Origin: Merluccius polli
Taxonomy: Eukaryota > Chordata > Actinopteri > Gadiformes > Merlucciidae
NCBI GenBank assembly: GCA_030340625.1
Contig: JAOPHQ010000573.1
Location: 62,001 to 126,000 of the forward strand
Reading direction: 5' to 3'
DNA length: 64,000 nucleotides
Shown here: positions 33,077 to 45,400 of the stretch, in pieces
Numbering within the stretch: the stretch's first letter is position 1
How the letters are laid out: each line of letters opens with the position of its first letter
Program-made: the position numbers and the translations under genes
The notes under the pieces: generated by a model
Seen by the model: only the letters and a program-made list of their open reading frames with translations
What the model was told of the DNA's origin: nothing
The model's database searches: none

Positions 33077-36000
33077 AATGAAACACATCTGTCATCTAAG
33101 GCTGTATCCTGACTGATCCGGGAGAGCCAGTGGGTAAACACAACTGTGGAAGCCACTTGGCAGGGCTTAATCTAAATTTAGAGATGAAGGATCTTCTAGG
33201 GACATTTCTTGTGGCTAATGGTGTGTATTTCCTGTTTCGGGCTCCAGTGTAATCACTACAGGAGAGGCATCATCTCCGGCTCGTCCTGCAAGGCATTGTG
33301 TGATCAGAGGACCCTTAGCCTGCAGCGATGCATGTCCACCTCACCCACTTATCAGGTACACATACACACACAAACAGTCAGAACAATGGCACATCCATCT
33401 TGAGAGACCTATAATCAAAAGTGCATTTATTATACTCAGGTCATGGTGTATAAACAACATGATCCGATAATCTGAATGGATGCAAGGTGGCGCCAACAAA
33501 AGCGGTCAGCAAAAAGGCAGTTAAAGTGCGCCTCGTGTTTTGAAGCCTGCAAATGTTTTCCATGCGCTCTATGCCTTTATATAAATAAAAAATAACAAAA
33601 TATCCAAAAGTCAGTATCTGACAAAGAAGAACATCTGACATAAAAGAACATCTCGTCACACTCACACACATACATAAACACACACACACGTCCCATGGTT
33701 CGTCTCTGGTGTGTGGGCAGGTGTACAGCGGCCAGTGGAAGGACAGACCCGTCGTGATCAAGTGTGGGCTCCAGGAGAACCTGAATGTAGACGGGGTTCC
33801 AGATCCAGGACTGCAGCCGGAGATGAGTTTGTACGACAAGCCGACCCGAGGGACGTCCATGGACGAGTTCAGGGAGATGCTCCATGGCTTCTTCAAGGTG
33901 CTCCTCTTCTGGTTCTTCGGACATCGTCCTAAAACTACTGTAAAGGACAATTCCGGCGCAAAATGAGACCATATGATCATAATACATGTCCACTGAGTTG
34001 GACCGTTCTCTGGGATCAGTTTTCATTCTAGTCCAATGGAACCAAAGTTCTCGAAAACCGCTAATTAGCTTATAACGCTAGCCGTGGGGGCAGATATTTA
34101 TGTAAAATAAATCACAATTCTATACCACTAACGAGGCTCAGAATCGCACCACACTTCCACGGCAGCATAATGAGGGTCCCTACATGTAAAACAAAGCATT
34201 GAGAACTTTGTAAGTGTACAGACAGTTTATTAAAAAGAAAGTTTAGAAAGCCAGTGCCTTCACGAAAACAAGCGGGTGCCATCTTTGGAAAACAGTCAAC
34301 CAGTCGAGCGACAAACGCAGCCAGGAGAAGCACAAACAAGAAACATTTTCTTCTCTTCTCTATGCACACGCACTGTTCGCACTTCGCTCACCTTCTACTA
34401 GATTGCACACCTTCTGATTCATTGACATCTCATGTGTTCGCCTCTTCAGGCTCATTACGTTGCACGGCGTTCGTCACTCGGCTGGTCGTGACAAGCTAAT
34501 TAGCGTTTTTCGAGAACTTTGGTTACATTCGACTAGAATGAAAACTGATCCCAGAGAACGGTCCAACTCGGTGGACATGTGGTCTCATTTTGCGCCAGAA
34601 TTGTCCTTTAAACGTATATTTTGTTCACACACACAACACAAATGTTAAAGCAGATGTGAATGTGTTATTATGTGTTAATAATAATGTGTTATGTGTTACA
34701 CTCAGTATGTCCACACCCCCGGTAGAAAATAGACAGGGGGAAGTGAAACCCGGAGCAGTCCGTTGCATGGTGAACGATGCATGGTAAAGACAGGAACCCC
34801 TACCTTCAGCTGCTGAAACGAACGTTATCAGTAGAATCACTCAACATATGTAGAGGCAGGGAACCCAAGCTTAAAGGCACTGTCTAATGGACAGTTTGGG
34901 GAAGCAGTGAATCGCTTGGCGGAGGCAAAGCCCTGACGCGAAGAAGAGGGGGGGTTCTTAGCCCCCTGTTAACTTCCTGTTCCTGTCGTTTTAACATTAG
35001 GTCGGTTTGATTTATGTCCGTCGCAGTAGCAGCACGGTCAATGTATATTGACTGGACTAGTGTGTGTCTGTACTGGTGCACTGCCACACCTAATTGGAAA
35101 GCACCCATCGTTAGTGTTAAGACCTAGCCTAGAACTCTAGACACCCCCTAGCGGCAGCAAATTTATTTGGCAGCTAGGTAGGTCTAGCACGGCTCCGTCG
35201 GCTTTTTGGTGCTGGAAACACAAAGTATGTCAGACCAATCACAGCGTGAGGGGAGGAGTCGGAAGCCGGGCTACCATGACGACAGAGTTGCAACGGTTCC
35301 GTGTTAGAGGTAAACAATGGCTGCTGCTGCTGGCGAACGGTTGTCTTTCGACTCGGCTTTGGCCGCGACTCTTCAAGACTTGAAGTTAACATTTTATTTG
35401 AGAAAAGAACAAAGAACGGCACTGAAGTCTTTCCTCGAAAATAAATATTTATTCTGAGTTTTGATTAATTACGTAGTCAGAGCCGTCGCTCTGACTACGT
35501 CACCTTCTTCGTTGCTCTGATTGGTTGTAGCGCTATCCTATTGCGTGCAGAGGGAACTTGAAAGACAACCGTTTATCCCGCCCATACTGCCAATGGAGCT
35601 GAGCCAGACCTTACATCTTTCTGATGTGGGTCTGGCTTGCCAGGCTAGTTAAGAGCTGCACCTGTGTTTTTCCTACTGTGAAAAGGGTCTAGTCCAGCCT
35701 TAGCAATGCAACGAGCAAACAGCATGGCGAGAGTGAGAGTTAATCACTAAAAATGAATAATCGCATCATCACACATTTTTATTAAAAGCGAACCTAGAAA
35801 ACGGCGTAAACAATAAATCAGAAACAATGCCCTCCTCACGAGCGGTTACGATATTTGCGGCGGCTGCCATCATGAAGTAAACCAAATCACGGCCCCCGCC
35901 ATAAGCTAGCTAGCTAGATTATTAGCTTGTGATTCGTGTCCCTCACAGCGGGCCAGTGTTGCCAACTCTTTTCCAATGAAAGTAGCCAGCACTCGCTCTA

Positions 36001-37999
36001 AAAGTCATGAAAAAGGTCGCCAGATGACCTCGTACGCTCATTTGCACATTGGTGACGTCCTTGCGCATTAATTTGCATAAAGCTAAGTGGTTGTCAGGTG
36101 CAGCAAGGCAGAGATTAAGAGATCAAAGCCCAGCCGGCCCCCCCAGCCCCGCCCCCACCCCTACTGACTGCGTGCGCAGTGCTGCTGCGCAAGAGGAGAG
36201 AGGGGGAGGGGAAAAAGAGAGACTCAGCACTGTTGGCCGAGGAGCCGTGGACTGCATGTATAGGAATCAATTACATTAGTAATATATTTGAATATCTCGT
36301 TTTTTCCCCGATGGTCTGAATAAGTGGCAAAATTTGTCGCTAGTCGCTTTTTATAAATAAAGTCGCTAAGAGGGTCTGAAAAGTTGCTAAATCTAGCGAG
36401 AAAGTCGCCAAGTTGGCAACGCCGCAGTGGGCGGAACTTGTCATAAAGTTACTGTCATTTGAAATGTGTCTCTCGTTGAATTACTATAGCTATATAGGTG
36501 CAGGGATGACGTATTTTTGTAGGCCAACCCGAAAGTTAGCATCGCCCTGGGTTCCCTCGACAAAAAGTCAATGGGTTTTTCCATTGGATTTTGCGTTATT
36601 GCAGAAAATAAGCTCTGTGACTAATAAAAGTTTATGATACTCACACGTTTTGTTAAGCAAGATAATCTTCACCAATGAACACTACTTTTATGATTTTTGA
36701 AGCATAAATGCAATCGCCAGAAGTTTTTTAAGACACGTAAAAGCTTCAAAATTCACGAGTGGGGTATTTACTGGTGTATTTTCTGTCGTAGACCAAAATG
36801 TGGCAATCTCTTAAGTTTGTGTTAACCACAGACCTTATTTCAGGCATCTAACCAAAAACCCATTCAAATAACCCATTGACATCGAGACGAGGGAACCGGA
36901 AGTGCCAAAATGCTAACGGATTTCTGGGTTTTTAGTTCCCCTTTGTTAAAGATGTATATATCTTGATGAAATCACACATTTTAGAGTGGACGTTAATAGC
37001 CTATGGTGTAACCTCTATATTTACATTTAGTCATTTAGCAGACGCTTTTATCCTGCTTTTTATTTTTTACATAAGTGCAGCACAGCTATGGTTAAAAAAC
37101 ACCCACTTTTTTCCACTGTTAAGGCCTTTACGAACTAAACTAAATAATGAAACTAACAAACTGTTTGTAACCCTGTATCGTGGCAGTCTAACCTGGGCGA
37201 CCAGCCATCTCTCAACACACTGGTGGAGCGGGTCATCGCGCTGGCCGACGTCAATCGGGACGGCAAGGTGTCGCTGGCTGAGGCCAAGTCGGCGTGGGCC
37301 CTGCTGCAGATCAACGAGTTCCTCCTCATGCTCGCCCTGCAGGAGAAGGAGCACACCCCCAAGCTGCTGGGCTTCTGCGGGGACCTCTACGTGACGGAGC
37401 GTGTGGCCCACAGCTCCCTATACAGGCTGGACGTCCCCGGCTACCTGCGGCCCCTGGTCCCCGTGGCTGTGAGCGCCGGCCTCAACCGCTGGATGGCCCC
37501 CGCCTGGCCCCGGCGGGCCCGCATCACCATCGGCCTGCTGGAGTTTGTGGAGGAAATCTTCCACGGCGCCTATGGCAGCTTTCTGATGTGCGACGCCAGC
37601 CCCCGCCACGTGGGCTACAACGGCAAGTATGACTGCCGGATGGCCGACCTGCGCAGCGTGGCGTCCGAGGCGACGGTGCGTGGGTACCTGCGCGGGCGCC
37701 ACTGCGAGACCAACGGCGACTGCGTGTACGGCCACGACTGCACGGCCACGTGCGACCGGCTGGCGAAGCAGTGCAACATGGAGGTGGCGCAGCCCAACCT
37801 GGCCAAGGTGTGCATGCTCCTGCAGGACTTCCTGTTGTTCGGGGCGCCGTCTGACCTGCGGGGCGACCTGGAGAAACAGCTGCGCACCTGCGTGACCCTC
37901 AGCGGGCTGGCCAGCCAGATGGAGGTGCACCACTCACTGGTGCTCAACAACCTCAAGACCCTGCTGTGGAAGAAGATTTCTAACACGCAGTACTCGTAA
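31940..37999 (+). CDS. DIPK1B: Divergent protein kinase domain 1B (FAM69B), five exons
   Basis: Coding exons: 31940-32008, 32791-32925, 33248-33355, 33721-33897 and 37187-37999. All junctions are GT-AG and phase 0, giving 433 codons (human about 431). The family are type II membrane proteins of the ER with a divergent kinase fold; substrates are not established. Residues 7-8 are the di-Arg that serves as an ER signal in this family. A membrane helix spans about 33-50 (YLLLAWLCVLGASW). A cysteine-rich segment with LCRGHVC follows at about 58-90. K118 (VVIKCG) sits where the kinase VAIK lysine is expected, and E138 may be the helix-C glutamate. A full 12-residue EF-hand loop lies at 184-195 (DVNRDGKVSLAE). 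CDASPRHVG (298-306) and MAD (315-317) are the likely catalytic and metal-binding loops. The end LLWKKISNTQYS matches the family. Exon 5 is very GC-rich compared with its introns. Intron 4 is 3.3 kb and full of DNA transposons. Confidence 0.93.
32103..32170. repeat. (GT)n microsatellite in DIPK1B intron 1
   Basis: GT run with three GC interruptions, starting 95 bases after the exon 1 donor. Confidence 0.9.
32298..32376. repeat. (TA)n microsatellite in DIPK1B intron 1
   Basis: Compound TA tract with a CACA interruption at about 32330-32340; the longest pure TA run is 32341-32376. Confidence 0.9.
33023..33077. repeat. (TTCT)n microsatellite in DIPK1B intron 2
   Basis: About 13 TTTC units, pyrimidine-only on the plus strand. 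Confidence 0.9.
33943..34608. mobile_element. Fold-back MITE (666 bp) in DIPK1B intron 4
   Basis: It begins AAGGACAATTCCGGCGC and ends GCGCCAGAATTGTCCTT, flanked by TA at 33941-33942 and 34609-34610. The stems extend about 140 bases and include the pair TTTTCATTCTAGTCCAATGG / ACATTCGACTAGAATGAAAA and CTAATTAGC. A TA target is typical of Tc1/mariner-type MITEs. It starts only 45 bases after exon 4. No coding capacity. Confidence 0.8.
35123..35648 (+). mobile_element. Non-autonomous DNA element with a 46-codon helicase-like leader
   Basis: Ends CTAGCCTAG and CCAGGCTAG; TTAAGA flanks both sides (35117-35122 and 35649-35654). Inside, an ATG at 35317 opens a 46-codon frame closed by TGA at 35455. 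It encodes MAAAAGERLSFDSALAATLQ and then LRKEQRTALKSFLENK. That second motif resembles the stretch just before the Walker A motif in RecQ/superfamily-2 helicase-like proteins found in fish repeats; the frame ends before any Walker motif. A related, more decayed copy lies at 48997-49550. Helicase relationship is inferred from memory of the motif. Confidence 0.55.
35655..35953. other. DIPK1B intron 4, no feature seen
   Basis: AT-rich intron sequence with a GCTAGCTAGCTAG run near 35906. No exon or element could be defined. Confidence 0.4.
35954..36424. mobile_element. hAT-like element (471 bp) in DIPK1B intron 4
   Basis: It begins CAGTGTTGCCAAC and ends GTTGGCAACGCCG. CAGCGGGC (35946-35953) and CAGTGGGC (36425-36432) form an 8-bp target duplication with one mismatch. 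Inside are several GTCGCTAA and GTCGCC motifs shared between the two ends. No transposase. Confidence 0.8.
36480..36935. mobile_element. Inverted-repeat element in DIPK1B intron 4
   Basis: Left and right parts share inverted blocks: GGGTTCCCTCG followed by GTCAATGGG near 36549-36574, and CCCATTGAC followed by CGAGGGAACC near 36870-36896. TTAGCATCG/ATGCTAACG also pair. I cannot fix the exact ends or the target duplication. Confidence 0.5.
37014..37080 (+). repeat. Teleost SINE/LINE-associated conserved tail
   Basis: The string CATTTAGTCATTTAGCAGAC followed by GCTTTTATCC is a segment found repeatedly in teleost genomes as part of short interspersed elements. Only this core remains, about 110 bases before the DIPK1B exon 5 acceptor. 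Confidence 0.55.
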
Positions 38000-38234
38000 A
38001 AAAACAAAACACACACCAGCAGCCAAGGGGGGGGGGGGGGGGGGGGATTAGTGAGTTTGTAAAAGAAATATGATTGTGTAGGTATGAGTAGAAAACACTG
38101 CAAGAACTGTTTTAGTCAGGAGTGTGACTCACTCACATTTGTGAGTCTGATGTTTCTGATCGTGGTACAGTACTTGGCAATGGTCCATTTTGGGCTTTTA
38201 CACAAGACCACGAATTATATAAAGCTGTGAACTT

Positions 38235-38240
38235 AATAAA
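38235..38240 (+). terminator. DIPK1B: DIPK1B polyadenylation signal candidate
   Basis: AATAAA 236 bases after the stop codon, with a GT-rich stretch (GCTTTGTGTTGTGAAG) about 30 bases downstream. First canonical signal after the stop. A poly-G run (38028-38046) lies in the 3' UTR. Confidence 0.6.
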
Positions 38241-38495
38241 AGCAGATGCCTCTCTTTAAAACTTATGAAATGCTTTGTGTTGTGAAGCTTGGTATTATGT
38301 AAAACTACTGTTCTTGGGAGGGACTTTGCCTGTGCTTAAAAACAAATAACATATTTTGTTTTTCTAAAATTAAATTGGAAACTGGTTTTCATAAATACAT
38401 TCTTTTAAAGAATTTCCTTTGGGAATATAAATTTGTTGTGTTGGGTGAAAATGAATGGGTCAGACACTAACGTATGTTTAACTTGCACTACAGTA

Positions 38496-39719
38496 TACAC
38501 TCACCGGCCACTTTATTAGGTACACCTTGCTAGTACCGGGTTGGACCCCCTTTTGCCTTCAGAACTGCCTTAATCCTTCGTGGCACAGATTCAACAAGGT
38601 ACTGGAAACATTCCTCAGAGAGTTTGGTCCATATTGACATGATAGCATCACGCAGTTGCTGCAGATTTGTCGGCTGCACATCCATGATGCGAATCTCCCG
38701 TTCCACCACATCCCAAAGGTGCTCTATTGGATTGAGATCTGGTGACTGTGGAGGCCATTTGAGTACAGTGAACTCATTGTCATGTTCAAGAAACCAGTCT
38801 GAGATGATTCGCGCTTTATGACATGGCGCGTTATCCTGCTGGAAGTAGCCATCAGAAGATGGGTACACTGTGGTCATAAAGGGATGGACATGGTCAGCAA
38901 CAATACTCAGGTAGTCTGTGGCTTTGACACGATGCTCAATTGGTACTAATAAGCCCAAAGTGTGCCAGGAAAATATCCCCCACACCATTACACCACCACC
39001 ACCAGCCTGAACCGTTGATACAAGGCAGGATGGATCCATGCTTTCATGTTGTTGACGCCAAATTCTGACCCTTCCATCCGAATGTCGCAGCAGAAATCGA
39101 GACTCATCAGACCAGGCAACGTTTTACCAATCTTCGATTGTCCAATTTTGGTGAGCCTGTGCGAATTGTAGCCTCAGTTTCCTGTTCTTAGCTGACAGGA
39201 GTGGCACCCGGTGTGGTCTTCTGCTGCTGTAGCCCATCCGCCTCAAGGTTCGACGTGTTGTGCGTTCAGAGATGCTCTTCTGCATACCTCTGTTGTAACG
39301 AGTGGTTATTTGAGTTACAGTTGCCTTTCTATCAGCTCGAACCAGTCTGGCCATTCTCCTCTGACCTCTAGCATCAACAAGGCATTTGCGCCCACAGAAC
39401 TGCCGCTCACTGGATATTTTCTCTTTTTCGGACCATTCTCTGTAAACCCTAGAGATGGTTGTGTGTGAAAATCCCAGTAGATCAGCAGTCTCTGAAATAC
39501 TCAGACCAGCCCGTCTGGCACCAACAACCATGCCACGTTCAAAGTCACTTAAATCACCTTTCTTCCCCATTCTGATGCTCGGTTTGAACTGCAGCAGATC
39601 GTCCTGACCATGTCTACATGCCTAAATGCATTGAGTTGCTGCCATGTGATTGGCTGATTAGAAATTTGCGTTAACGAGCAGTTGGACAGGTGTACCTAAT
39701 AAAGTGGCCGGTGAGTGTA
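38496..39719 (-). mobile_element. Tc1-like (DD36E-type) transposon, copy 1 (1224 bp)
   Basis: The terminal inverted repeats are about 32 bp and open TACACTCACCGGCCACTTTA on each side. TA duplications stand at 38494-38495 and 39720-39721. The transposase on the minus strand carries a nonsense codon. The second copy at 56051-57253 is nearly identical, differing by a 21-bp deletion and scattered substitutions. Confidence 0.93.
38530..39570 (-). pseudogene. Tc1-like transposase, interrupted by one stop codon
   Basis: Start at 39570, stop at 38530, 346 codons apart from an internal TAA at 39126-39124 that replaces the Lys after TIEDW. The N-terminal half has the paired helix-turn-helix domains (FERGMVVGARRAGLSISETA and RRMARLVRADRKATVTQI). 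The catalytic residues are the Asp of AWSDESRF, the Asp of QQDNAPCH and the Glu of NPIEHLWD. I count 36 residues between the last two, that is DD36E rather than the usual DD34E. It retains the GVMVWGIF segment that copy 2 lacks. One base change separates it from an open frame, but as it stands it makes only a 148-residue fragment. Confidence 0.9.
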
Positions 39720-39721
39720 TA

Positions 39722-40641
39722 TAAGCAATATAGTTTTGGATCATAAAATGTACTTTTCCATTGAAAATTCTAAACTGACTGAAACAGTTTAGAATGACTT
39801 CAAACATCAGCATTATTAAGTTAATAAAGGTTGTACATATCACACCTGACATTTAACGACCAGGGTAAAAAACAGCAGGAAAAGCCATGTTCCCAACCAA
39901 ACATCTTAAAATATACTTCTTGCTATTTGTTCTCATTGCCTTTTGTTTGAACGGAAGATATGATGCAACAAGTTTAAGCGTGCAAGACTTCGCAGGAAAA
40001 CCAATCCCAGTAGGCTTGAATCCAAATACCTCATCTTAAAAACAAGCATTGGTAAGGTTTCATTTAATAGTCAGCTCAAAAGCAATCAATGGGAGTGTTT
40101 TTGAATTATATATCATATATTATATTAATATATAAATAACAGTGAACCCAGGTATCATATTTCTTGATTCTGAACACAACACATTAACTATTTAGCCACC
40201 AGAGGTGGTGTTTATGCAAAAAAAAAAAATTATGTAAGAAAATGTGCATTTATGTTCTGATTTTTATTCTAATTCTAACTGTCAATTTGAAAACAGCATA
40301 ATTAAGTGTCAATTTTGAATAAGCTAACATATTTTATTGAGGAATATTCAAGTTTTAGACCAAGTGACAAAGAACAAACTATGTATGGAGTAGTAGGACA
40401 TGGACAGAATTAAGCGCCGAGATGACCCTTCCAAAACCTTGTATATTTACAAACCACCGACCAACTGCTGTGGCAAATTTGCTACATAGCATTCAATCGC
40501 AATATAACATCCAATAACTGAACGCCGATGCGAAACCACTTAACATGATAGTACTATGTAATCACCATCAAATCCGCAGTAGAAGGTCTTGACTTTAGTG
40601 ATGCGTGATTTAAAAAAAGAGAATTTTCTCAGTTCTTGGGC
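39722..40641. other. No gene supported; AT-rich, includes probable MRPS2 3' UTR
   Basis: No exon or repeat family is recognised. On the minus strand an AATAAA occurs at 40338-40333, about 300 bases past the MRPS2 stop, and could be its polyadenylation signal. Confidence 0.4.
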
Positions 40642-42283
40642 TCACAAACTCTGTGTCGTCATCAAACCATGCAGCAGCTCCATTTGCCGCCGCCTGTCCT
40701 TGGCGCGGGTCACTGTCATCTTGAACAGGCGGCAGTAGAGCTCCATGGCGGCGGGCGTGTCGTCATTGCCAGGCACTGGGTAGGTCAGCAGGCTGGGGTT
40801 GCAGTTGGAGTCCACCACTCCCACTGTGGGGATGTTCATCTTGGCGGCGTCGCGCACGGCCACGTGCTGCTGGAACACGTTGTTGAGCGTGGACAGGAAG
40901 ACCACAAGGTCCGGGAGCCGCACGCCGGGCCCGTACTGGATGGGCGCGTTGGTGAGCAGGCCGCCCTGCCAGTAGCGCGTGTGCGCGTACTCGCCGCACT
41001 CGCTCGCCGTTCGCTCCACCAGGTGGCTGAACTGCCGCCGGCGGCTGACGAAGAGGATGACGCCCCCGCGGAACGCCACGTGCGCCGTGAAGTTGAGTGC
41101 CAGTTGGAGGTGCTCGACCGTCTGATCCAGGTCGATGATGTCCTGGTCCATGCGGCAGCCGAACAGGTAGGGCTGCATCAGCCTGGGGTTAAGAGAAGGG
41201 AGGGGGGGGGGGGGGGGGGGGTGCTGCATTATGGGGCGGATGTAATGCTGAAAAGGTTCTGGGTTCAATCCCTGATCTCTGCAGACTACATGTAGCACCT
41301 TTGAGCAACATGTCCTAACCATGCACCAAGTAAATTTGTATGAAAGCTAAAATGACCAAATAATAAACTATCAAATTATAAAACCAAATTATCATTAGCC
41401 TTTACATTGTGGGCTTTTGCAAGGTAGTTGCCACTGTATCCTTTACAAATTCCGTGAATAGTGTTCTCCCATTAAGTGAACACAATTCTGGTGGCATAAT
41501 TAGGGTTAGATTAATAGTAATTATTTCCATAATTGGGTGATGGTAGTGCAAACCACTTCTATCTTTCTGTTGAATCCATTATAGCCAATGCAGTATAATG
41601 TTCCCTTGTTTTCACATTCACATTTCACATTCAAATACAACATACCAAATACAAACAATTTGCCAAAAGCCTAGAGCTCGGATTGGGAAAACTCAACATA
41701 CCTGTGTCTGCAGCCTTTTTTGTGACCAAGATGAACTCTTGCGTTGAACAAGTCTTTCAAAGAGAACAGCTCCGATAAACGGAAGAAGTCCTCGGTCTCA
41801 AGGGGCTGCCTCAGGATTTTGTCTGGAGAAATAATCCAGCACATGAACACAATAAATCATGATCGTCGTGTCTGATGTTTCCATGATGTGAACACGGAGA
41901 GAGAGGGGTACCGTGAAAATGTCACATAAAGACATAAAGAGTCGTACCTTTCGCGTTGACGTCCGCGTTGTTCCGAGGGGAATTTACTTGTGCTGCAGGG
42001 GCATAGAGACTCCCATGGCTGGGGCACCCAGTGGTTACGAGTCGTGGGTGACATAGACCCCAGATCCCTGCAACACAAATATATAAGAGAAAATGACATT
42101 AGGACGCAGCACGGCTCGCCTGCTCCCGCTCACCGACACGATGCAGATACAGAACCACGCTACAGAGGTGTTCACGGTCCTACCACATATGATATATGAT
42201 TTAGGATATATGATTACAAAAAGGGTATATTGGCCATAAATCAATTACAAAAGCTCACCTTTCGTCAAAACCCTAGCAGCCAT
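40642..42283 (-). CDS. MRPS2: Mitochondrial small-subunit ribosomal protein uS2m, four exons
   Basis: Coding exons in order: 42283-42259, 42067-41948, 41822-41702 and 41182-40642. All introns are GT-AG and codons split across the joins read through correctly (G|GG, G|AC, AG|G), giving 268 codons. The product is a core protein of the mitoribosome small subunit. The N-terminus MAARVLTKGIWGL is Arg/Lys-rich without acidic residues, as expected for a mitochondrial targeting peptide. The uS2 domain starts near residue 50: FNARVHLGHKKGCRHR (about 74-89), then DIIDLDQTVEHLQLALNFTA, CGEYAHTRYWQGG, and the C-terminal AKMNIPTVGVVDSNCNP and YPVPGNDDTP, all typical of animal MRPS2. It is a little shorter than the human protein (296), mainly in the N-terminal leader and the C-terminal tail. 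It lies tail-to-tail with DIPK1B. Confidence 0.94.
41202..41330 (+). repeat. tRNA-derived SINE fragment and poly-G in MRPS2 intron 3
   Basis: A poly-G run (41202-41221) is followed by a plus-strand stretch with AAGGTTCTGGGTTCAATCCC, a good B-box match of a tRNA promoter, and CACCTTTGAGCAACATGTCC as found in fish tRNA SINEs. No clear A box or clover-leaf remains, so it is not a tRNA gene. Confidence 0.5.
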
Positions 42284-42430
42284 GCTTGCTCGCCGAGCGA
42301 CGTTCCCACCCACAGAAGGTCACGCTGTTGCCATTGGTACACGGAGTCAGCGGAATGACGTGTCTACGCGGCGCCGCTATGCACTAGGGCGCTTTTTGAT
42401 GACGTCGGCGTTCGAGAAACAAAGTGTGCC
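42284..42430 (-). promoter_or_regulatory. MRPS2: Probable MRPS2 promoter
   Basis: A short CpG-rich block directly upstream of the MRPS2 start. It contains GCGCCGCTATGCACTAGGGCGC and a cAMP-response-type core, ATGACGTCGG, at about 42399. No TATA box. Such compact TATA-less promoters are usual for mitochondrial ribosomal protein genes. Confidence 0.45.
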
Positions 42431-45400
42431 AACTTTATTGAGTAGTACACAATCACACACGGACACAGTTTCAAGGGCTAATGCAAAGGCCGTCCGCTTA
42501 GAACGTGTACATATGGTGCTATTTATTTGCATAACAGTAACATGTTAATGGTTTGAAACAGTGGAAAACATGTGTCCAGTTTAGCATATTCAATATGTGC
42601 ATATGCAATGTGTCTACATTTATTCCCCTGCTTGCTCTCCATAATCCTGAGAAAACATTGTAATCGCCATAACCTTGGGGCTCACAATAGCAAACAATGT
42701 AAACAAGGTAAACGTGGTCAAAACATTGTGTAGTCCTAAAGCTGCACCAGTAACATTTAGAAGATTTTAAAACTAAATCCTTTTTTTTTGTTTTTAACTG
42801 AAAGGACAACATTGAAAGAGATCAGGGTTCAACATCAAAGTGTACCACTAACATTGAATAAACATTTTAAAGTGTAACCTTGAAAAATAAATAATTTGCA
42901 TTACATTTGAGGTCTGTATAGTCTGTGCTGTTAAAGGACACTTTTCTAGACACGGGCAAACGTAAGCTTTCTTTTGACATGCTCCTTGGTCTTGTTCTGT
43001 GAAATCAATTGGATTAAAACAATTAAAACCTCCATAAATACCCAGAAAATTCACAAAAACTGTGGAGTACATGTTGATACTGACAATGTCCACAAACTAC
43101 TCGGCAAAGCCTTAATTGCCATGAATTCCAGGGTAACAGATACGCAAATACTACATTGCAGTTTGGCTGTCTTATCTCTGGCTATGTACCTTGCTGGGCC
43201 CCTTCCTGCATCTCCTGGGAAACTTGCTACTCCTCTCCTCAGTGTTCAGGGCTATGTACGGCTTTAGAAGAATGCCAGGATCAATTTCCCTAGACAGAGA
43301 TCTGGGCAAGAAGATGAGGGAGATGAATCAGACTACACCTTTACTACTACTGACATACTAAGCTGCTCGAGGTAGCTTGTCACTTCAGCCATCACTTTTA
43401 TTTCAACATTTAGTAAATGTGATGTATTCATTTGAAAGTGAATTCAAATGAATACAACCATTACACCCACATCACAATTAACCCAAAGATGTTTTGTTTC
43501 TTATTTAATTAATTTGTGGAGAAAAAGGCGAGATTCTCTCGATGCAAGATTACTTTTATAAAAAGGTGTGACCTTATACAGGAAGTGACCTCTGAAAGCT
43601 GAATTGTAATTGACATAGTGCAAATAGAACCACCATTAAATTTGAACATGAAAATGTACAACAAATTAAGAAAACGATTTGTAAAAGTCTTAACATATTG
43701 AGTGTGTAAACCCCATTGAGAATGATAAACCATGATTATTTTTAATCCACTCTTTATTGCAGTCAGTTGAACCTAAAAGATACAGCTATGTTTTTTGTCT
43801 TTCATTTGAAAGGATTAAAGAGAGGAAAAAAAACACTTTATGCAAAATATTTACAAAAACTGGCAATGCACAGCATATTCAGCAAGTATTTTTTTTGATA
43901 AACAAATATAAATAACTTTTCACATAGGAAATTCAAGAAAACATTTATAGGACCAACATAACATTAATGAGCACACTGAATGTCAAATCTAGTAAAAGAG
44001 AGATAAACAAAGATTAGGACTCCGGTGACACTAAACAGTTTTAGTTACAGAGAGAACAGGTCTAGGACCAGCAAAAAAGTGACCCTTATATTTCCTTTCA
44101 TTCCCATAAACCCTTAAGAAAAAACAGAGGACACTGTAAACAGAGAAGTAAAGATTGTGGTGCTTCACATAGGAAGTAGTAAGAAGAAAGTAGAAAGATA
44201 ATCCTACTTGCCTTCCTATTTTGTGTTCCATTGCATTGTGAGAGGGGACACGTGGAAAAGATAAGATTTATTAGGCCTACTCTATACCTCAAAGGGATTA
44301 ATTGCTATTTTTTTCCAGCATTAGTGTCTAATCAAATTAAGATCAAGTGATCAGCCCCATTGAACTACCAATTCATGTGCACTAAATCCAATATATATTG
44401 TTAAGTTATTAGGCCTAAAGTGAAAATAAAATCAGTGGACAAAGAAAAAAAAAGGTATTGTTATTGTAGCCCATCTTGTGACCTTTACCATTAGAGGAGA
44501 GAAAAATGTAAGTGTCACGTTAGAGTGGCAAACCCTTAAAAGGGAGAGACTAACACCAGGCCAAGGATGCTATAAAATATAAAGTGGGCCTGGAACTAAT
44601 GGTAGATGTTAGTTTAGCGTTGACTCCATTGACGGCTTCAGGAACAAGTCAATACTGACAATGATTTCAGCTTTATCCAGAGGTTTTCTCTGACAATCAA
44701 GCTCAGCTGGTAACGCAGATGTGTAGAAGAGTAACTAATATTGTAACTAATATTAAATACATCATGTATGACACCCCATTAACCATCATAATGATTACTT
44801 GAAAAGTTCAAAATTATGTTTGATCAAAGCTATTTATCTTATAAATAGGCCGATCCTTTTTAACAATAATTTTCTCCTTTTGGTTTTATTAAATGCCATT
44901 CTCCTTAGCTCACCATACCTCAAGCAAGCCCAAATGAAATTAGCTTCTATTTTATAAAAGCCTGTCTCGTAAAAGTTAAAAAAAAGAGTAAATTGCACAA
45001 TCTGGAAATGCTATTACTCCTGTTTCCGTTTCTGATCCTTAGTGTACTTTGTTGTACTTGTGCACTTGAAATGTGTGACTGAAAGAAATACCCAAAACAC
45101 GACTTATTTTTCCATTTCTTCCTCTGTAGGATCTCTATTGGCTGTGTCAAAGAATGACAATTACTTTGATTTTAACACATTTTGAGAAGCCACTTCGGTA
45201 ATTGTTTATAGAAGTATGACAAATGTATTAATGACATTGGCAAAATAAACTGCAAACCAGAAGGGAAGGCTATTGCTGGTCAAGGCAAGGCTCAATGATC
45301 AAATCAAAAGGCAAATAAAGACTTCTAGGCCTGTTTTTGTTGTGGATTTTTGATAATAACTAGAAATGTACAAACATGTAAAAAGTTGGAGGGGGGGGGG

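Noticed and set aside
37067..37933. Antisense frames over DIPK1B exon 5
   Set aside because: GC-rich coding DNA leaves the opposite strand open. The sense frame matches DIPK1B throughout.
41225..41310. tRNA gene in MRPS2 intron 3
   Set aside because: A B box is visible but no acceptor stem, A box or anticodon arm can be folded; a SINE relic fits better.
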